Shown one piece after another: positions 44,233-53,789 of a stretch of 64,000 nucleotides of DNA. The stretch is taken from contig NZ_JAHKSH010000001.1 of NCBI RefSeq assembly GCF_019720895.1, forward strand, positions 672,247-736,246. Direction: 5' to 3'. Positions within the stretch are counted from its first letter, which is position 1; the number at the start of each line of letters is the position of its first letter. Under the pieces are notes generated by a model. That model was not told the DNA's origin. It did no database searches and worked only from the letters and a program-made list of their open reading frames with translations. The DNA is from Microbacterium salitolerans. GTDB lineage: Bacteria > Actinomycetota > Actinomycetes > Actinomycetales > Microbacteriaceae. Both the position numbers and the translations under genes were made by a program.

Positions 44233-45588
44233 TCACGTCACGCGAATCGGTGTCGGTGAGGTGGCGGAGATGTCGTCATCTCTGCCGTACTGGTGCGGCG
44301 CACCAAGGTGGTCTCGGAGGGTGTCTCCTTCGTAGTCGTGGTGGAAGAGGCCTCGTTGCTGGAGCAGAGGCACGACCCCGTCGACGAACGCGTCGATTCC
44401 GTCCTCGTAGACATCCGGGTTGAGCCAGAATCCGTCGCAGGCGCCAGCCTCGAACCACTCCTGCATGTGGTCGGCAGTGATCTGCGCGGGGCCAACGGGA
44501 GCGGGGTGGTAGTCGATGACACCGTGGTAAAGGATGTCGCGAACGCTCCATCCTTCTCGCGCAATCTCCAGGGCGGTCATCGATCGTGGGTCCGACGGAG
44601 TTGCGCGGGCCGCTGCGAGCTCCGTTGCGCTCAGGGACCTGTCGAGGTCGGCCGTAGTCAGGGGGATCCCCAGCATCATCCCGAGGTAGCCGATTTGCTG
44701 GTGGATCCGCGGTTCGACGAAGAGGCCGCGCCGGTCGAGCGCCTCACGCTTCGTGGGTGCGATGGTCGGGCTGATCCCTGCGAAGTACTTGATTTCGTCG
44801 GGGTTGCGGCCCGCTTGCTCAGCCGCCCGCCGAACGTTGGAGCGCTGGCGGATCGAGTCTGCGATGGAATGGGTGTTCCCGATCACCCCATTCGCGAAAC
44901 CGCCCGCGAGTGCCAGGCTGTGAGGACTTTGGCCGGCGTGAAAGACGACAGGCTGTCCTTGCTTGGACGGAGGGATCTCCAGAGGACCGCGGGAGGCGAC
45001 GTATCGGCCTTGAAGATTGATGGGCTGGATCTTCGTCAGGTCGGCGAAGATCCCCGACTCCTGATCCGCGATCCACGCGTCCTTTTGCCAGCTGCCCCAG
45101 AGGGCCTGGACGATCTGAACGACCTCTTGAGCGCGACCGTAGCGCTCGTCGCGGCCGGCGATCGATGTACCGAAGTTGGCTGCAGAGCCCTCATCGGACG
45201 TGGTGATCGCATTCCAGCCGATGCGGCCGCCGCTGATCACATCGAGAGTTTTCAGCTGGCGCGCAAGGTTGTACGGCTCGTAGAACGTCGTCGACGCGGT
45301 CGACACGAAGCCGATCTTCTGAGTATCCCGAGCCATTATCGCCATCGTGATGAACGGGTCCATCGTCAGCATGGGCGAGTCCTGATCGGAACCCTGGCTC
45401 TGCGTAAGCATGTCCGGCAGGAACAGGAACTGGAACTTGCCCCGCTCCGCTGCCTGCGCGTACCGCACATACGCGTCGAGGTTCGTGTAGTTGCGCGGGT
45501 CAACATGGGGTGCACGCCAGGCCAGCGTTGGGGCACCGTACCCGTTGCCCAGCTGCATGCTTATCAGCATCTTCTTCTCAGCAGTCAT
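44233..45588 (-). CDS. FMN-dependent monooxygenase (NtaA/SnaA/DszA family, LLM class)
   Basis: A 451-residue bacterial-luciferase-like monooxygenase. Family stretches include FLFLPDMLTQSQG, GFVSTASTTFYEPYNLARQLKTLDVISGGRIGWNAITTSDEGSAANFG and QPVVFHAGQSPHSLALAGGFANGVI. Relatives use FMNH2 from a separate reductase to attack chelators, sulfones or other xenobiotics; none of these substrates can be chosen here. The ATG at 45588 has GGAAAGGGG upstream; an upstream ATG at 45618 would add ten residues. Confidence 0.9.
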   Translation of the reverse strand: MTAEKKMLISMQLGNGYGAPTLAWRAPHVDPRNYTNLDAYVRYAQAAERGKFQFLFLPDMLTQSQGSDQDSPMLTMDPFITMAIMARDTQKIGFVSTASTTFYEPYNLARQLKTLDVISGGRIGWNAITTSDEGSAANFGTSIAGRDERYGRAQEVVQIVQALWGSWQKDAWIADQESGIFADLTKIQPINLQGRYVASRGPLEIPPSKQGQPVVFHAGQSPHSLALAGGFANGVIGNTHSIADSIRQRSNVRRAAEQAGRNPDEIKYFAGISPTIAPTKREALDRRGLFVEPRIHQQIGYLGMMLGIPLTTADLDRSLSATELAAARATPSDPRSMTALEIAREGWSVRDILYHGVIDYHPAPVGPAQITADHMQEWFEAGACDGFWLNPDVYEDGIDAFVDGVVPLLQQRGLFHHDYEGDTLRDHLGAPHQYGRDDDISATSPTPIRVT

Positions 45589-45642
45589 CTCTGGGCCCCT
45601 TTCCTGTGGGCAGTACATTCGTCATCCAGGGGTGGGACCCGG

Positions 45643-46851
45643 TCACGACTGATCTGTCAGGTGCGGAGCGGGAAACGCGTGCCTTCGTCCCGCGGCGACG
45701 ATGACGAGAACGAGCACGAGCAGCGTCAATGTCGCAAAGGGCAGGGCGCCGGCCCCGAAACCGGTCAGGACGAGCCCGCCAAGGACCCCGCCCACCGCGA
45801 TCCCCAGGTTCAAACCAGTGACAAGGACCGACTGTGCGGCGTCGACGGCGGTGCCGGACGCGTTCGTCAGAGCTGTCTGCTGAAGACTTCCCGACCCGCC
45901 GAAGGCAACTCCCCACGCGACAATGCTGATGATGATCGCATTGGGCGCACTCGTGGCCAGTCCGAGCACGAGGACCGCGAGCGCGAACACAGCGGTAGTG
46001 ACCAGCATGAGTACGCGTAGATGCCGATCGATCAAGAGTCCGGTCACCCAGAGGCCGACAAGGGCCGATACGCCGAACACGAGGAGCACGACGCTAACCG
46101 TGTCGCCCATGCCTGCGAGGGCGAGGAACGGTGCGATGTAGGTATAGAGCAGGGCGTGACCCGAGAAGAAGAACAGAGCGACGGCGATGATCGGCAGAAC
46201 CCCGGGGATTCGGAGCGCCTGGAGTGCAGTCGTGCGCTCGTGCCGTTCCTGCCCCGGGAGGGGAGGAACCACTGCCAGGACCCAGACCAGCACGCCTGCG
46301 GTGATGACGGCCATGGTCACGAAAGTGAGTCGCCAGCCGATGGCTGAAGCGAGCAGGGTCCCTGCGGGCGTGCCGAACGCGAGGGCGATCGGGGTCCCGG
46401 AGAGTCCGATCGTCAGGGCGCGGCCTCGTTGTGTTGGATCGACGATGCGACCGACGTATCCCGCCAGGATTCCCCAGAGGGCTCCGGCGAAGACGCCCGC
46501 GATGAACCTCGCGGCCAGCGTCACTGCGAATACCGGTGACGCCGCGACGATCAGGCTGGTGAGGACGTAGCCGCTCAACGCGATGACGAGCAGCCGCCGA
46601 CGGGGCCATCCCATCGTTGCGCTGATGATTGGAATGGCACCTAGGAGTGCTCCGAGCGCATAAAGGGTGACCGTCTGTCCGGCAGTCCCCTCCGAGACGC
46701 CCAAGTCACTGCTCATGGCGGGCAGGACACCCGCCGGAAGTGTCTCGAGCATGACGGTTAAGAATCCGCTCGTGGCGAGTGCTAACAGGGCACCGAGGGG
46801 GAGCCGCGCAGGAGCGGAAGATCGTGCAGGGGGCAAGGAGGTCTTCGACAT
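45643..46851 (-). CDS. MFS transporter (DHA1-type efflux)
   Basis: A 402-residue 12-helix major facilitator protein. The segment GWPRRRLLVIALSGYVL resembles the motif A loop and SGTPIALAFGTPAGTLL resembles motif C of drug/H+ antiporters. The ATG at 46851 (MSKTSLPPARSS) follows GGAGACTGGCGAG. A MerR-type palindrome lies 16-35 bases upstream. It is divergent from nothing directly but lies head to tail with the MerR gene. Confidence 0.9.
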   Translation of the reverse strand: MSKTSLPPARSSAPARLPLGALLALATSGFLTVMLETLPAGVLPAMSSDLGVSEGTAGQTVTLYALGALLGAIPIISATMGWPRRRLLVIALSGYVLTSLIVAASPVFAVTLAARFIAGVFAGALWGILAGYVGRIVDPTQRGRALTIGLSGTPIALAFGTPAGTLLASAIGWRLTFVTMAVITAGVLVWVLAVVPPLPGQERHERTTALQALRIPGVLPIIAVALFFFSGHALLYTYIAPFLALAGMGDTVSVVLLVFGVSALVGLWVTGLLIDRHLRVLMLVTTAVFALAVLVLGLATSAPNAIIISIVAWGVAFGGSGSLQQTALTNASGTAVDAAQSVLVTGLNLGIAVGGVLGGLVLTGFGAGALPFATLTLLVLVLVIVAAGRRHAFPAPHLTDQS

Positions 46852-46866
46852 CTCGCCAGTCTCCAA

Positions 46867-46886
46867 CCTTGACATTAGTGTCAAGG
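46867..46886. promoter_or_regulatory. MerR-type operator/promoter before the MFS gene
   Basis: CCTTGACATTAGTGTCAAGG is a perfect palindrome with 8-bp arms and a 4-base centre. On the minus strand it contains TTGACA as a -35. It shares arms with the site at 47369-47388. Confidence 0.7.
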
Positions 46887-46974
46887 TCAAATCGGGTTAA
46901 ATGCCTGCGCCTCGGGCCTGCTCTCCAATGACGGGATTTCCGCTGCGGACGGCTCCTCATTAGCCGTCGGCGGC

Positions 46975-47352
46975 TCAGGCCGATCGAGCGCTGAGTGCGT
47001 CGTCGATGGAGGTGATGTACCGATCAATTGCCGCGCGGTTCTCGGACAGAACGCGGATGTTCTCGGACATGCGCTCGCGCTGCCGCACCAGTGTCTCCCG
47101 GAGCCTCGGGTCCGGATCGACGGGGACCACGGAGTTGGGCTTGTCGAAGCAGGGCAGGATCTCACCGATGATCCGAGTGGGTATCCCGGCGTCGAGCAGC
47201 CCGCGGATCTTGATGACTCGATCGACAAGATAGTCGTCGTAGTCTCGGTACCCGTTGTGCAGACGCACCGGCTGGATGAGGCCCTGTGCTTCGTAGTACC
47301 GCAGCATCCGGGCGGGTGCTCCGGTGCGGGCAGCGAGTTCCCCGATCTTCAT
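46975..47352 (-). CDS. MerR-family regulator
   Basis: A 125-residue MerR protein: MKIGELAARTGAPARMLRYYEAQGLIQPVR for the DNA-binding domain, then IRGLLDAGIPTRIIGEILPCF and a C-terminal dimerisation helix. A single cysteine sits in ILPCF. It lies between two near-identical operator palindromes and probably controls itself, the MFS gene and the divergent reductase fragment. Confidence 0.92.
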   Translation of the reverse strand: MKIGELAARTGAPARMLRYYEAQGLIQPVRLHNGYRDYDDYLVDRVIKIRGLLDAGIPTRIIGEILPCFDKPNSVVPVDPDPRLRETLVRQRERMSENIRVLSENRAAIDRYITSIDDALSARSA

Positions 47353-47368
47353 TCAGTACTCCTCTTGA

Positions 47369-47388
47369 CCTTGACACTGATGTCATGG
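47369..47388. promoter_or_regulatory. MerR-type operator/promoter between merR and the reductase fragment
   Basis: CCTTGACACTGATGTCATGG has 8-bp arms with one mismatch. TTGACA (47371-47376) and CTACAG (47395-47400) are 18 bases apart, a stretched spacing usual for MerR activation. The same half-site occurs at 46867-46886. Confidence 0.65.
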
Positions 47389-47427
47389 TTGAGGCTACAG
47401 GAGAGCATCGAGAGAAAGGCTCTACCC

Positions 47428-47682
47428 ATGAGAATCGGAATCCTCGGCGCCGGCGCGATCGGCTCCATCCTGTCCGAGCGGCTGCCTATGGGCGGTCACG
47501 ACGTGATGATCGCGAACTCGCGAGGACCGGGGGCGATCAGCCCCGCAGCCCTCCGTAGTGCCGCCCGCGCCGTCAAAGCTGTCGACGCCGTCGGCGACTT
47601 CGCGGCACGACCGCGCAGTCGTTCCTCATGGTGCTCGTCGTCGCGGCGGCCAGTATCAGCAAGATTCGCGACTTCCTCCTGA
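47428..47682 (+). pseudogene. NADPH-dependent F420-reductase-like gene, truncated
   Basis: The first 55 or so residues (MRIGILGAGAIGSILSERLPMGGHDVMIANSRGPGAISP...RAVKAVDAVGD) match the NADP-binding N-terminus of F420H2:NADP oxidoreductase-like proteins, which normally run to about 200-220 residues. After about 47600 the reading turns to low-complexity Arg/Ser and stops at 47682. The rest of the gene is missing. GAAAGG precedes the ATG at 47428. Confidence 0.8.
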
Positions 47683-47855
47683 AGGAACGCAAATCATGGG
47701 TGCGGCGCCCGAGGTGCCCGCCTCCCGCACCCGCGGCTACCGGCGTACACGCAAGAGCACATCGACGGCACGCATGGCCCACCGCGAACGCAGCGCTCGG
47801 CGGCGCCGTCCATCAGAAGGCGACGTGCTCCGCACGTAGCGGCTCCACCGCGCCT

Positions 47856-47947
47856 GACACGACAAAGCCCCCAGATCTCTCTGGGGGCTTCGCTGTCGTG
47901 CGGTTTCCTGGACTCTCTTCGCGAGAACCCTGCACAACCCAACGTGG
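47856..47947. repeat. 92-bp direct repeat, copy A
   Basis: Identical to copy B (62724-62815) at 86 of 92 positions by eye. It contains a hairpin terminator (47865-47890) followed by GCTGTCG and the shared tail GAGAACCCTGCACAACCC and AACGTGG. The stretch from 47683 to 48215 otherwise shows no recognisable gene. Confidence 0.85.
47865..47890. terminator. Terminator hairpin in repeat copy A
   Basis: An 11-bp perfect stem (AAGCCCCCAGA / TCTGGGGGCTT, loop TCTC). Compared with copy B, two base changes (A to G and T to C) fall at paired positions, so pairing is kept. Confidence 0.8.
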
Positions 47948-48215
47948 GGTGTGCAGGGAACTCGTTGTCCCGCGGAATGCCGGGAGGTGCTTTCCTTCCT
48001 GTGACGGCGCATCCTCCGGGGAGACCTGCTTAATCCTCCGAGCTGCTTAGTTTGCCTCGGCATCCGTCGCGGGTTCACGCGCCGGGACCGGTCTTTACAG
48101 CAGCCCCGGTCTCCGCTCTCGGGGGGGAACTGGACACCCGATCGTGTCAGGCTCCCCGAGGGAGGGGGGTCCCTGGCGTTGCAGGGGGCAACGCGTTCTT
48201 GCATAGTCGGGCGGT

Positions 48216-48491
48216 ATGGGTGAGAGAGACATCGAGATCCGCCTCGGCAACGAAGAGATCGTGATCCGGCACCGCTACGAGGTGCTGAGCATCATCAACG
48301 ACATCCTCGTCGCGGTGTGGTTCATCGTCGGCAGCTTCCTGTTCTTCTCGCCCGAGACATCCACCGCCGGCACCTGGCTGTTCGTGATCGGCAGCTTCCA
48401 GCTGCTCCTGCGACCCGCCATCCGGCTCGTGCGACACATTCATGTGCAACGAGTGTCAGGAGGACCCACAGACGCTGGTGGCGACTACTGA
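48216..48491 (+). CDS. YrhK-domain small membrane protein
   Basis: A 91-residue protein with two membrane helices and the YrhK pattern (RYEVLSIINDILVAVWFIVGSFLFF and WLFVIGSFQLLLRPAIRLVRHIH). The function of YrhK proteins is unknown. It lies alone just after repeat copy A. Confidence 0.85.
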   Translation: MGERDIEIRLGNEEIVIRHRYEVLSIINDILVAVWFIVGSFLFFSPETSTAGTWLFVIGSFQLLLRPAIRLVRHIHVQRVSGGPTDAGGDY

Positions 48492-49034
48492 CGAGGCTTG
48501 GCGGCGAATTCCTCGGGAGGCGCGTTCGGGGCGTCTCAGTGCGTTCGTGGAATCGACGGACCGACGCCGTAGTGCCGAGCGCTACCCGATGGATACCGGG
48601 CTCTTCATGCCTCATCTGGCTCTGCCGAGCGAGTGGGTGACATCTGAGATGGCGTATCGGAAGAGTGCGCCAGAGGGGATGTCCCCATGCCTGCTCCGTA
48701 GACCCAACACGATCGGTCGTCACCGTGTTGGCAAGAGGGCGAATGAGGCCCTTTCGTAGTCTGCTGGAAAGAACTCCAGCGCCGTGGCCTCTTCGATCGG
48801 CGCCTCGCAGCATCAGAATCCACATGCCGCCCAGAAGTCGCTCGAGTTTGACGCCCGAACACGTGACAGTTCGTGGTTAGGGCCGAGAGGGCCATGGGCG
48901 TGTTGATGACGGACTCGTGCACGAGCGGGGTCAACGTCCCGGGCAGCGCGTACAGACGACGCCGGGTGATACCTCGACTCGATTCGGGTCGCGATCGTGA
49001 TACGCAGCTCCTCCCGCATCAACCCGTGTAATGC

Positions 49035-49135
49035 CCTGAGGATGATGCCCGTGTCGGACAGAACCTGCCGATGATCGAGTGCATCGGGACGCATGCAGGC
49101 AGGACGAGAACGCCATTGCTCGTCAAGCCCAGGCT
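49035..49135. repeat. About 100-bp direct repeat flanking the first surface-protein gene, copy A
   Basis: Starts CCTGAGG. The first 53 bases match copy B (52982-53079) at 46 positions, and similarity continues more weakly to AGGCT. Both copies keep two inverted repeats: CCGATG/CATCGG and a second one with GACGAG/CTCGTC here. Confidence 0.7.
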
Positions 49136-49294
49136 CTGGCCCCGCGCCATGCGCGCGATTCCCTGGTTCTCGTAGCGATGGGACCCGCTCTCAGCGCGGC
49201 TGTCGTGCAGGTCGCCTGGCACTTCTGGCGCTCGCGCGCGCAGACTGCGGCTGGGCTAAATCATAACGCGGGTCGCACGTTCAAAGTTGGAGCA

Positions 49295-49312
49295 GGGGGT
49301 AAATCGGGGGTA
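49295..49312 (+). promoter_or_regulatory. Paired GGGGGTA boxes upstream of the first surface-protein gene
   Basis: GGGGGTA-AATC-GGGGGTA, two direct repeats with an 11-bp period, about 255 bases before the start codon. The same pair with another 4-base spacer lies upstream of the second surface-protein gene (56402-56419). Likely target of the large LuxR regulator encoded between them, by analogy with MalT-type direct-repeat boxes. Confidence 0.6.
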
Positions 49313-49566
49313 GATCCCGGACGCGCGTCATTGGCGTGTCCGCCTCCGGGCGACAGTAGGGGACGGAGAACACGGCGCGTTCTCCGGCTCCATCGCGCGG
49401 GCGAGGAGTTGACCGCACGCCGTGCACCGTCTACGCCACACGGCGACCCGATAGACGAGTGAGCTCACACGATGACCGCCTGAGCGGCGTCTCACGACGG
49501 AGCCCCGGGGCGCCTTCGTGCGCCTGCGGAGCGCGGCAGCGACATCACCAACCCGGAGAGGATCTC

Positions 49567-52500
49567 TTGAGATCAGATACTGACCCCGGCGGCGTCCTCA
49601 CACGCTCGCCTCTCATCCATCGCGCCCTCGCGGGCTTCCTCGCACTGCTCCTCGCCGTGACGGGTCTCGTCGGCGCCGGAGCATCCGCGGCGTCGGCGGC
49701 GACGCCGGGCGTCACCACGACGGTCACCCTCAATGGCGACACTTACGACGGCACGGAAGTCGTCTCCGAGGGCGACACCGTCACGATGCGGGTGCAGTAC
49801 AGCAGCGATGTCGCGCCCGGTTCGACCGCGAGGATCGATCTCGGTGCCGGCCTCACCCTCGGAGACCTCCCTGCGGGCAACTCGGCGGTCACGAGCATCG
49901 AGCCGGCGCCCGATGACCCGAACTCGGTCATCCTCACCTTCGCCGACCCGTGGCCGTCGGACGTGAACCAGGGCGTTCTCCAGCTCGACTTCGTGGTCGA
50001 CGAGGTCGAGCACAGCTCGCACGAGACGATCTCGTGGAGCCTCGACGGCGAAGAACAGGGCATCGACGTGATCGTCCGAGACAATGGAGATCGGTTCGCC
50101 GACGTCACGGACGGCGTCAGCAAGGCGGTCGCTGATAACGGCAACCTCGGCCAGTACGTGTCCTACGACGCCGAGACCGGCGACGTCACCCTCTCCGAGG
50201 ACATCATCGGCGCGCCCGTCGCGTACCGCCTGAACATCGACACGAACGACGCGCAGCCCGGATACGCGGTCGCGGACCAGCTCCCCGACGGCTTCGCCTA
50301 TGTCGACGGCTCGTTCCGCGCCACTCAGACGACGTGGGACGAGGACGGTCTAAACGAGGAGACGGCCGAGGTCGCGTTCGATCCCGAGATCGTCGGCGGC
50401 ACGTTCGCCGGCGCCATCGATCTTCCCGGAACGTCGCGCACAGCGATCACGTACGAGGCCGCCGTCGCGGACGAGGCCGCGCGCGCGGCGCTCGAGGACG
50501 CGCTGCAGGCCGAAGCCGATGCCGTGAACACGGACGATGGCGGCTCGTACGAGGTGGCTCTCACGAACACCGCGATCTTCGGATCGAGCGAGTCCCGTGA
50601 CGCGAGTTTCCGATTCGGCGGTTCGATCGCCGGGATTCCGGGACCGAACGTCGGAGAGGCCTTCCAGAAGTCCGCCGACTGGAAGGAGCGCGCGGTCGAA
50701 CCGGGCGAGGACGGCACGATCTTCGAGGACGTCACGTACACGCTCTCGGTCGACCTCGGCACCTTCGATGGCAGCAACGCCAAGAAGACCCTCGACCGCA
50801 ACGTCGTCGTGACCGACACGCTGCCCGAGCAGATCGCGTTCGCCGCGGAGGATCCTGTCACGAGCACCGGATTCGACCTCACAGAGGTCGCCGCGCCGGC
50901 CGACGGTGAGGACTTCGCCGCCGACGCGCACGTCGGCGAGTACTACATCGACGGCCAGACGCTCGTGATCAACCTCGGTCGCGACTCCGAGACGACGGCT
51001 GAGATCACCGTGGCGGCCGAGATCACCACGATCAACGGACTCGCGGAGAAGTGGACGGATGTCCCCGGCGAGACGAAGTACGGCGTGACGAACGTCGCGC
51101 GCTACACGTACGGCGACGACGTGTTCCACGATGCGCGTTACGAGAACATCCTCACGACGACGGAGGAGAACGAGGACGGCTGGAACGCGTCGGACTACTT
51201 CAACAAGACGGCGGAGCCGTCCGTGGTCGAAGTGGATCCGGGTGAGTCCGCGACGGTCACGTACACCTTCACAGTGGGCGCAGGGAAAGGCATCGACCTG
51301 ACCCAGAGCACGATCGTCGATCACATCGACACCAACGTGTTCGACATCAGCGACCTCGACGCCATCCAGTCCGGACTGACCGCCACCTACGACTGGTGGC
51401 GCGAGATGGGCACCGATGACTTCGCCCTCTCCGTGAACGCGGACGGCGACCTGGAGATCGCGCTCAGCGAGGCCGGCATCGAGAAGATCGACGCCTGGGG
51501 CGCAGACAAGCAGTTCGTCCTCGACATTCCTCTGTCGACCAAGCCGCTCGTCGGCAAGGAGACGGTCGAGATCGCCAACAAGGCGTCCTTGTTCGGCGCG
51601 GATGACCAGGTGCTGTACTGGTCCGAGGTGACGACCGACGCGACGTCGTACGGCGACGAGGCAGAGGTCCGCAAAGAGGTGCGCGACACCCCGAACCAGG
51701 AGTGGACGAGCAACCTCCGCGCGGAAGTCGACCCTGACGGAAACCTGATCCGCGACGAGTACGTCTACAACATCACGCTGATCCCGCACGGCGACTATGA
51801 CGGCGTGCCGATTCTCGATGTCGTGGACACGCTCCCGGAAGGTGTCGAGTTCGTCGGCTTCGTGAGCGACGAGAACGTCGACGACGGCGCGAACCCGTCG
51901 ATCGAGGTGCAGGATCTCGTGGGCAACGTCCAGGCGCGCTACGACGCCCCGACGGACGGTGCTCCGGCAGGATCTGTCACCTTGTTCCAGAAGGAGGGCA
52001 CGGTTCTCGATGCCAGCCAGGGCGCACCCTCGGTGAACCTTCTGGTGCGCATCGCCGACTACGACGTCGATGAGCCCATCGTGAACACGATCGGGACCAC
52101 CTCGGCGACCATCACACCGTCCGACGGGTACCCGCTGAGCATCAAGAAGGTCGACGCGGAGGACAGCACGGTCGTCATCACCGATGAGGACGCGCACTTC
52201 CAGATCCTGGATGCCGATGGCGCCGTCGTGGTCGACGATGTCATGGTGGTCGACGGCGCGCTGCGCGTGTTCGACGCCGACGGCGCGATCAAGAACGTGA
52301 AGGTCGATGAGCCGGGCGCCTACACAGTAAAGGAGCTCGACGCTCCGGCGGGGTACCTGACCACGACGGAGACGGTCGACGTCGACGTCGCTGAGAACGG
52401 TGCATCCGACGAAGTCACCTTCTACAACACGCCGGGCGAGGACCCGACGCCGGATCCTGAGCCGACGCCGGACCCGACGCCGGATCCTGAGCCGACGCCG

Positions 52501-52986
52501 GACCCGACGCCGGATCCTGAGCCGACGCCGGAACCCACGCCGGATCCTGAGCCGACGCCGGAACCCACGCCGGATCCTGAGCCGACGCCGGAACCCACGC
52601 CGGATCCTGAGCCGACGCCGGAACCCACGCCGGATCCTGAGCCCACGCCGGAACCCACGCCGGATCCTGAGCCCACGCCGGACCCGACACCGGATCCTGA
52701 GCCCACTCCGGACCCCGAGCCCGAGTCGACGGAGCCGCCGAGCGCCCCGTCGCCGGACCCCTCAGATCCGTCCGAGCCGCCGAGCGCCCCGTCGCCGGAC
52801 CCCTCAGATCCGTCCGAGCCGTCCGAGCCTGCCGCGCCGCCGGCTCCCCGGGAGGACCTCCCCGCAACGGGTGGCGAGATCAGCGGTGTCGCGATCGGAG
52901 CCGCGCTGCTGGCGCTGCTCACGGGGGTCGGGCTGCTCCTGACGCGCCGCTTCCGAGACGAGCGAGTGGAGAGCCCGTCGTCCTGA
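49567..52986 (+). CDS. LPXTG-anchored surface protein with isopeptide/SpaA-like domains and Pro-rich stalk
   Basis: An 1139-residue secreted protein. Signal peptide in the first 40 or so residues ([25 protein letters not shown]). Several beta-sandwich domains follow, with fimbrial isopeptide-type stretches ([42 protein letters not shown]), then a SpaA/prealbumin-like domain ([31 protein letters not shown] ... [10 protein letters not shown]) and a Pro/Asp/Glu/Thr stalk from 30-bp repeats. It ends with LPATG at 1098-1102, a membrane helix and a basic tail: a sortase substrate. I chose TTG at 49567 because GGAGAG sits six bases upstream; a GTG at 49459 is the alternative. No sortase is in the window. 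Confidence 0.88.
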   Translation: MRSDTDPGGVLTRSPLIHRALAGFLALLLAVTGLVGAGASAASAATPGVTTTVTLNGDTYDGTEVVSEGDTVTMRVQYSSDVAPGSTARIDLGAGLTLGDLPAGNSAVTSIEPAPDDPNSVILTFADPWPSDVNQGVLQLDFVVDEVEHSSHETISWSLDGEEQGIDVIVRDNGDRFADVTDGVSKAVADNGNLGQYVSYDAETGDVTLSEDIIGAPVAYRLNIDTNDAQPGYAVADQLPDGFAYVDGSFRATQTTWDEDGLNEETAEVAFDPEIVGGTFAGAIDLPGTSRTAITYEAAVADEAARAALEDALQAEADAVNTDDGGSYEVALTNTAIFGSSESRDASFRFGGSIAGIPGPNVGEAFQKSADWKERAVEPGEDGTIFEDVTYTLSVDLGTFDGSNAKKTLDRNVVVTDTLPEQIAFAAEDPVTSTGFDLTEVAAPADGEDFAADAHVGEYYIDGQTLVINLGRDSETTAEITVAAEITTINGLAEKWTDVPGETKYGVTNVARYTYGDDVFHDARYENILTTTEENEDGWNASDYFNKTAEPSVVEVDPGESATVTYTFTVGAGKGIDLTQSTIVDHIDTNVFDISDLDAIQSGLTATYDWWREMGTDDFALSVNADGDLEIALSEAGIEKIDAWGADKQFVLDIPLSTKPLVGKETVEIANKASLFGADDQVLYWSEVTTDATSYGDEAEVRKEVRDTPNQEWTSNLRAEVDPDGNLIRDEYVYNITLIPHGDYDGVPILDVVDTLPEGVEFVGFVSDENVDDGANPSIEVQDLVGNVQARYDAPTDGAPAGSVTLFQKEGTVLDASQGAPSVNLLVRIADYDVDEPIVNTIGTTSATITPSDGYPLSIKKVDAEDSTVVITDEDAHFQILDADGAVVVDDVMVVDGALRVFDADGAIKNVKVDEPGAYTVKELDAPAGYLTTTETVDVDVAENGASDEVTFYNTPGEDPTPDPEPTPDPTPDPEPTPDPTPDPEPTPEPTPDPEPTPEPTPDPEPTPEPTPDPEPTPEPTPDPEPTPEPTPDPEPTPDPTPDPEPTPDPEPESTEPPSAPSPDPSDPSEPPSAPSPDPSDPSEPSEPAAPPAPREDLPATGGEISGVAIGAALLALLTGVGLLLTRRFRDERVESPSS
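52441..52710 (+). repeat. Nine 30-bp tandem repeats in the stalk
   Basis: Nine in-frame 30-bp units encode [10 protein letters not shown] or [10 protein letters not shown]. Units 1-3 are identical, 4-6 are identical, and 7-9 carry small changes, which shows expansion by unit duplication. Length changes would alter the reach of the adhesin without breaking the frame. Confidence 0.95.
52732..52815 (+). repeat. Two identical 42-bp repeats in the stalk
   Basis: Two exact 42-bp copies encode [14 protein letters not shown]. They follow the 30-bp array and extend the proline-rich wall-spanning segment before LPATG. Confidence 0.9.
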
Positions 52987-53079
52987 GGTTGACGCCCGTC
53001 TCGCACAGAGCCTGTCGATGACCGAGTGCATCGGCAGACGGGGCGGATGAGAACCCCATTTCTCATCCGCCCCCAGGCT
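52982..53079. repeat. About 100-bp direct repeat flanking the first surface-protein gene, copy B
   Basis: Overlaps the stop codon of the surface-protein gene and runs downstream. It includes CGATG/CATCG and a 13-bp stem (53041-53053 with 53060-53072) that pairs GGGCGGATGAGAA with its complement. See copy A at 49035. Confidence 0.7.
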
Positions 53080-53118
53080 GCGAGGGCTCTGCGCAATTCG
53101 CGCAGAGCCCTCGCAGCC
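53076..53118 (+). terminator. Strong 19-bp hairpin downstream of the surface-protein gene
   Basis: Perfect 19-bp arms (53076-53094 and 53100-53118) around the loop AATTC. It follows directly on the 13-bp stem at 53041-53072, giving two stacked hairpins about 55 bases after the stop codon. No U-tract. Confidence 0.8.
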
Positions 53119-53129
53119 GAGGCATGGTT

Positions 53130-53529
53130 GTGCTCGCATCGGCTGCGCGAGAAGAAGGATCTGCACCTCTTCTCGGGCCGGATCGAGGGTGTCACCTGCC
53201 CGCGCATCGCGGTGCTCGGCACCGACGGCGCGATCGGCAAGCGCACCACCGCGACGCTCGTCGTGCAGGCGCTCGTCGACCGCGGGATCCGCGCTGTCAT
53301 GGTCGGCACCGGGCAGACGACGATCATTCAGGGAGGCCGCTACGGCGTCGCTCTCGACGCGCTCGTGCCGCAGTTCTGCTCCGGCGAGGTGGAGAACCAG
53401 ATCGTCGCCGCCTTCGAGGGCGAGGATCCCGACATCATCATCGTGGAGGGGCAGGGCGCGCTGAGTCATCCCGCCTACCTGACCTCGGCGCACATCCTGC
53501 GCGACAGCCGGGTCGCACGAGCGACATGA
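53130..53529 (+). pseudogene. DUF1611 (DgcN-like) fragment
   Basis: From about 53150 the frame reads LHLFSGRIEGVTCPRIAVLGTDGAIGKRTTATLVVQALVDRGIRAVMVGTGQTTIIQGG...DIIIVEGQGALSHPAYLTSAHILRDSR, the P-loop half of DUF1611/DgcN-type proteins. The N-terminal Rossmann part is absent and the reading ends at 53529 well before the family C-terminus. The upstream portion overlaps the terminator hairpin. It is a both-ends-truncated relic. The gap to 53789 shows nothing recognisable. Confidence 0.75.
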
Positions 53530-53789
53530 CCCGGAGCAGGTTAGCTCGTGCTGCTCGCGGAGATCATCCACGACTCAGAGACGGTCGGCGTCGTCTAAAG
53601 CTGGGGGATGTCAGGGCCTCAGTGCCGCAGGCGACGCAGACACTGGGCGCAGCAGCCGATCGGGGTCTATGGCGCTTGGCCCGCGGCTGGCCGTGCTGAT
53701 GCGCCGGCAGTAGGACCAGCAGAAGGTGCCCGGCCACTGATCTGAGCGCCTGCGAAGCAGTCGCATCGCCATTGCGCCAGTCACGACGG

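Larger units (their letters stand above)
48492..49566. other. 1.07-kb stretch with no recognised gene
   Basis: Open frames on both strands give no family-like protein and change frame often; it looks like decayed DNA. It holds the direct repeat at 49035-49135 and the GGGGGTA boxes at 49295-49312, so the last 270 bases are probably the promoter and leader of the surface-protein gene. Confidence 0.6.

Noticed and set aside
48492-49460. Short proteins in several frames of the region before the first surface gene
   Set aside because: They lack ribosome-binding sites and family-like sequence, and overlap each other on both strands.
52441-52710. Possible CRISPR-like array
   Set aside because: Units are contiguous with no unique spacers and lie in frame inside a coding stalk.
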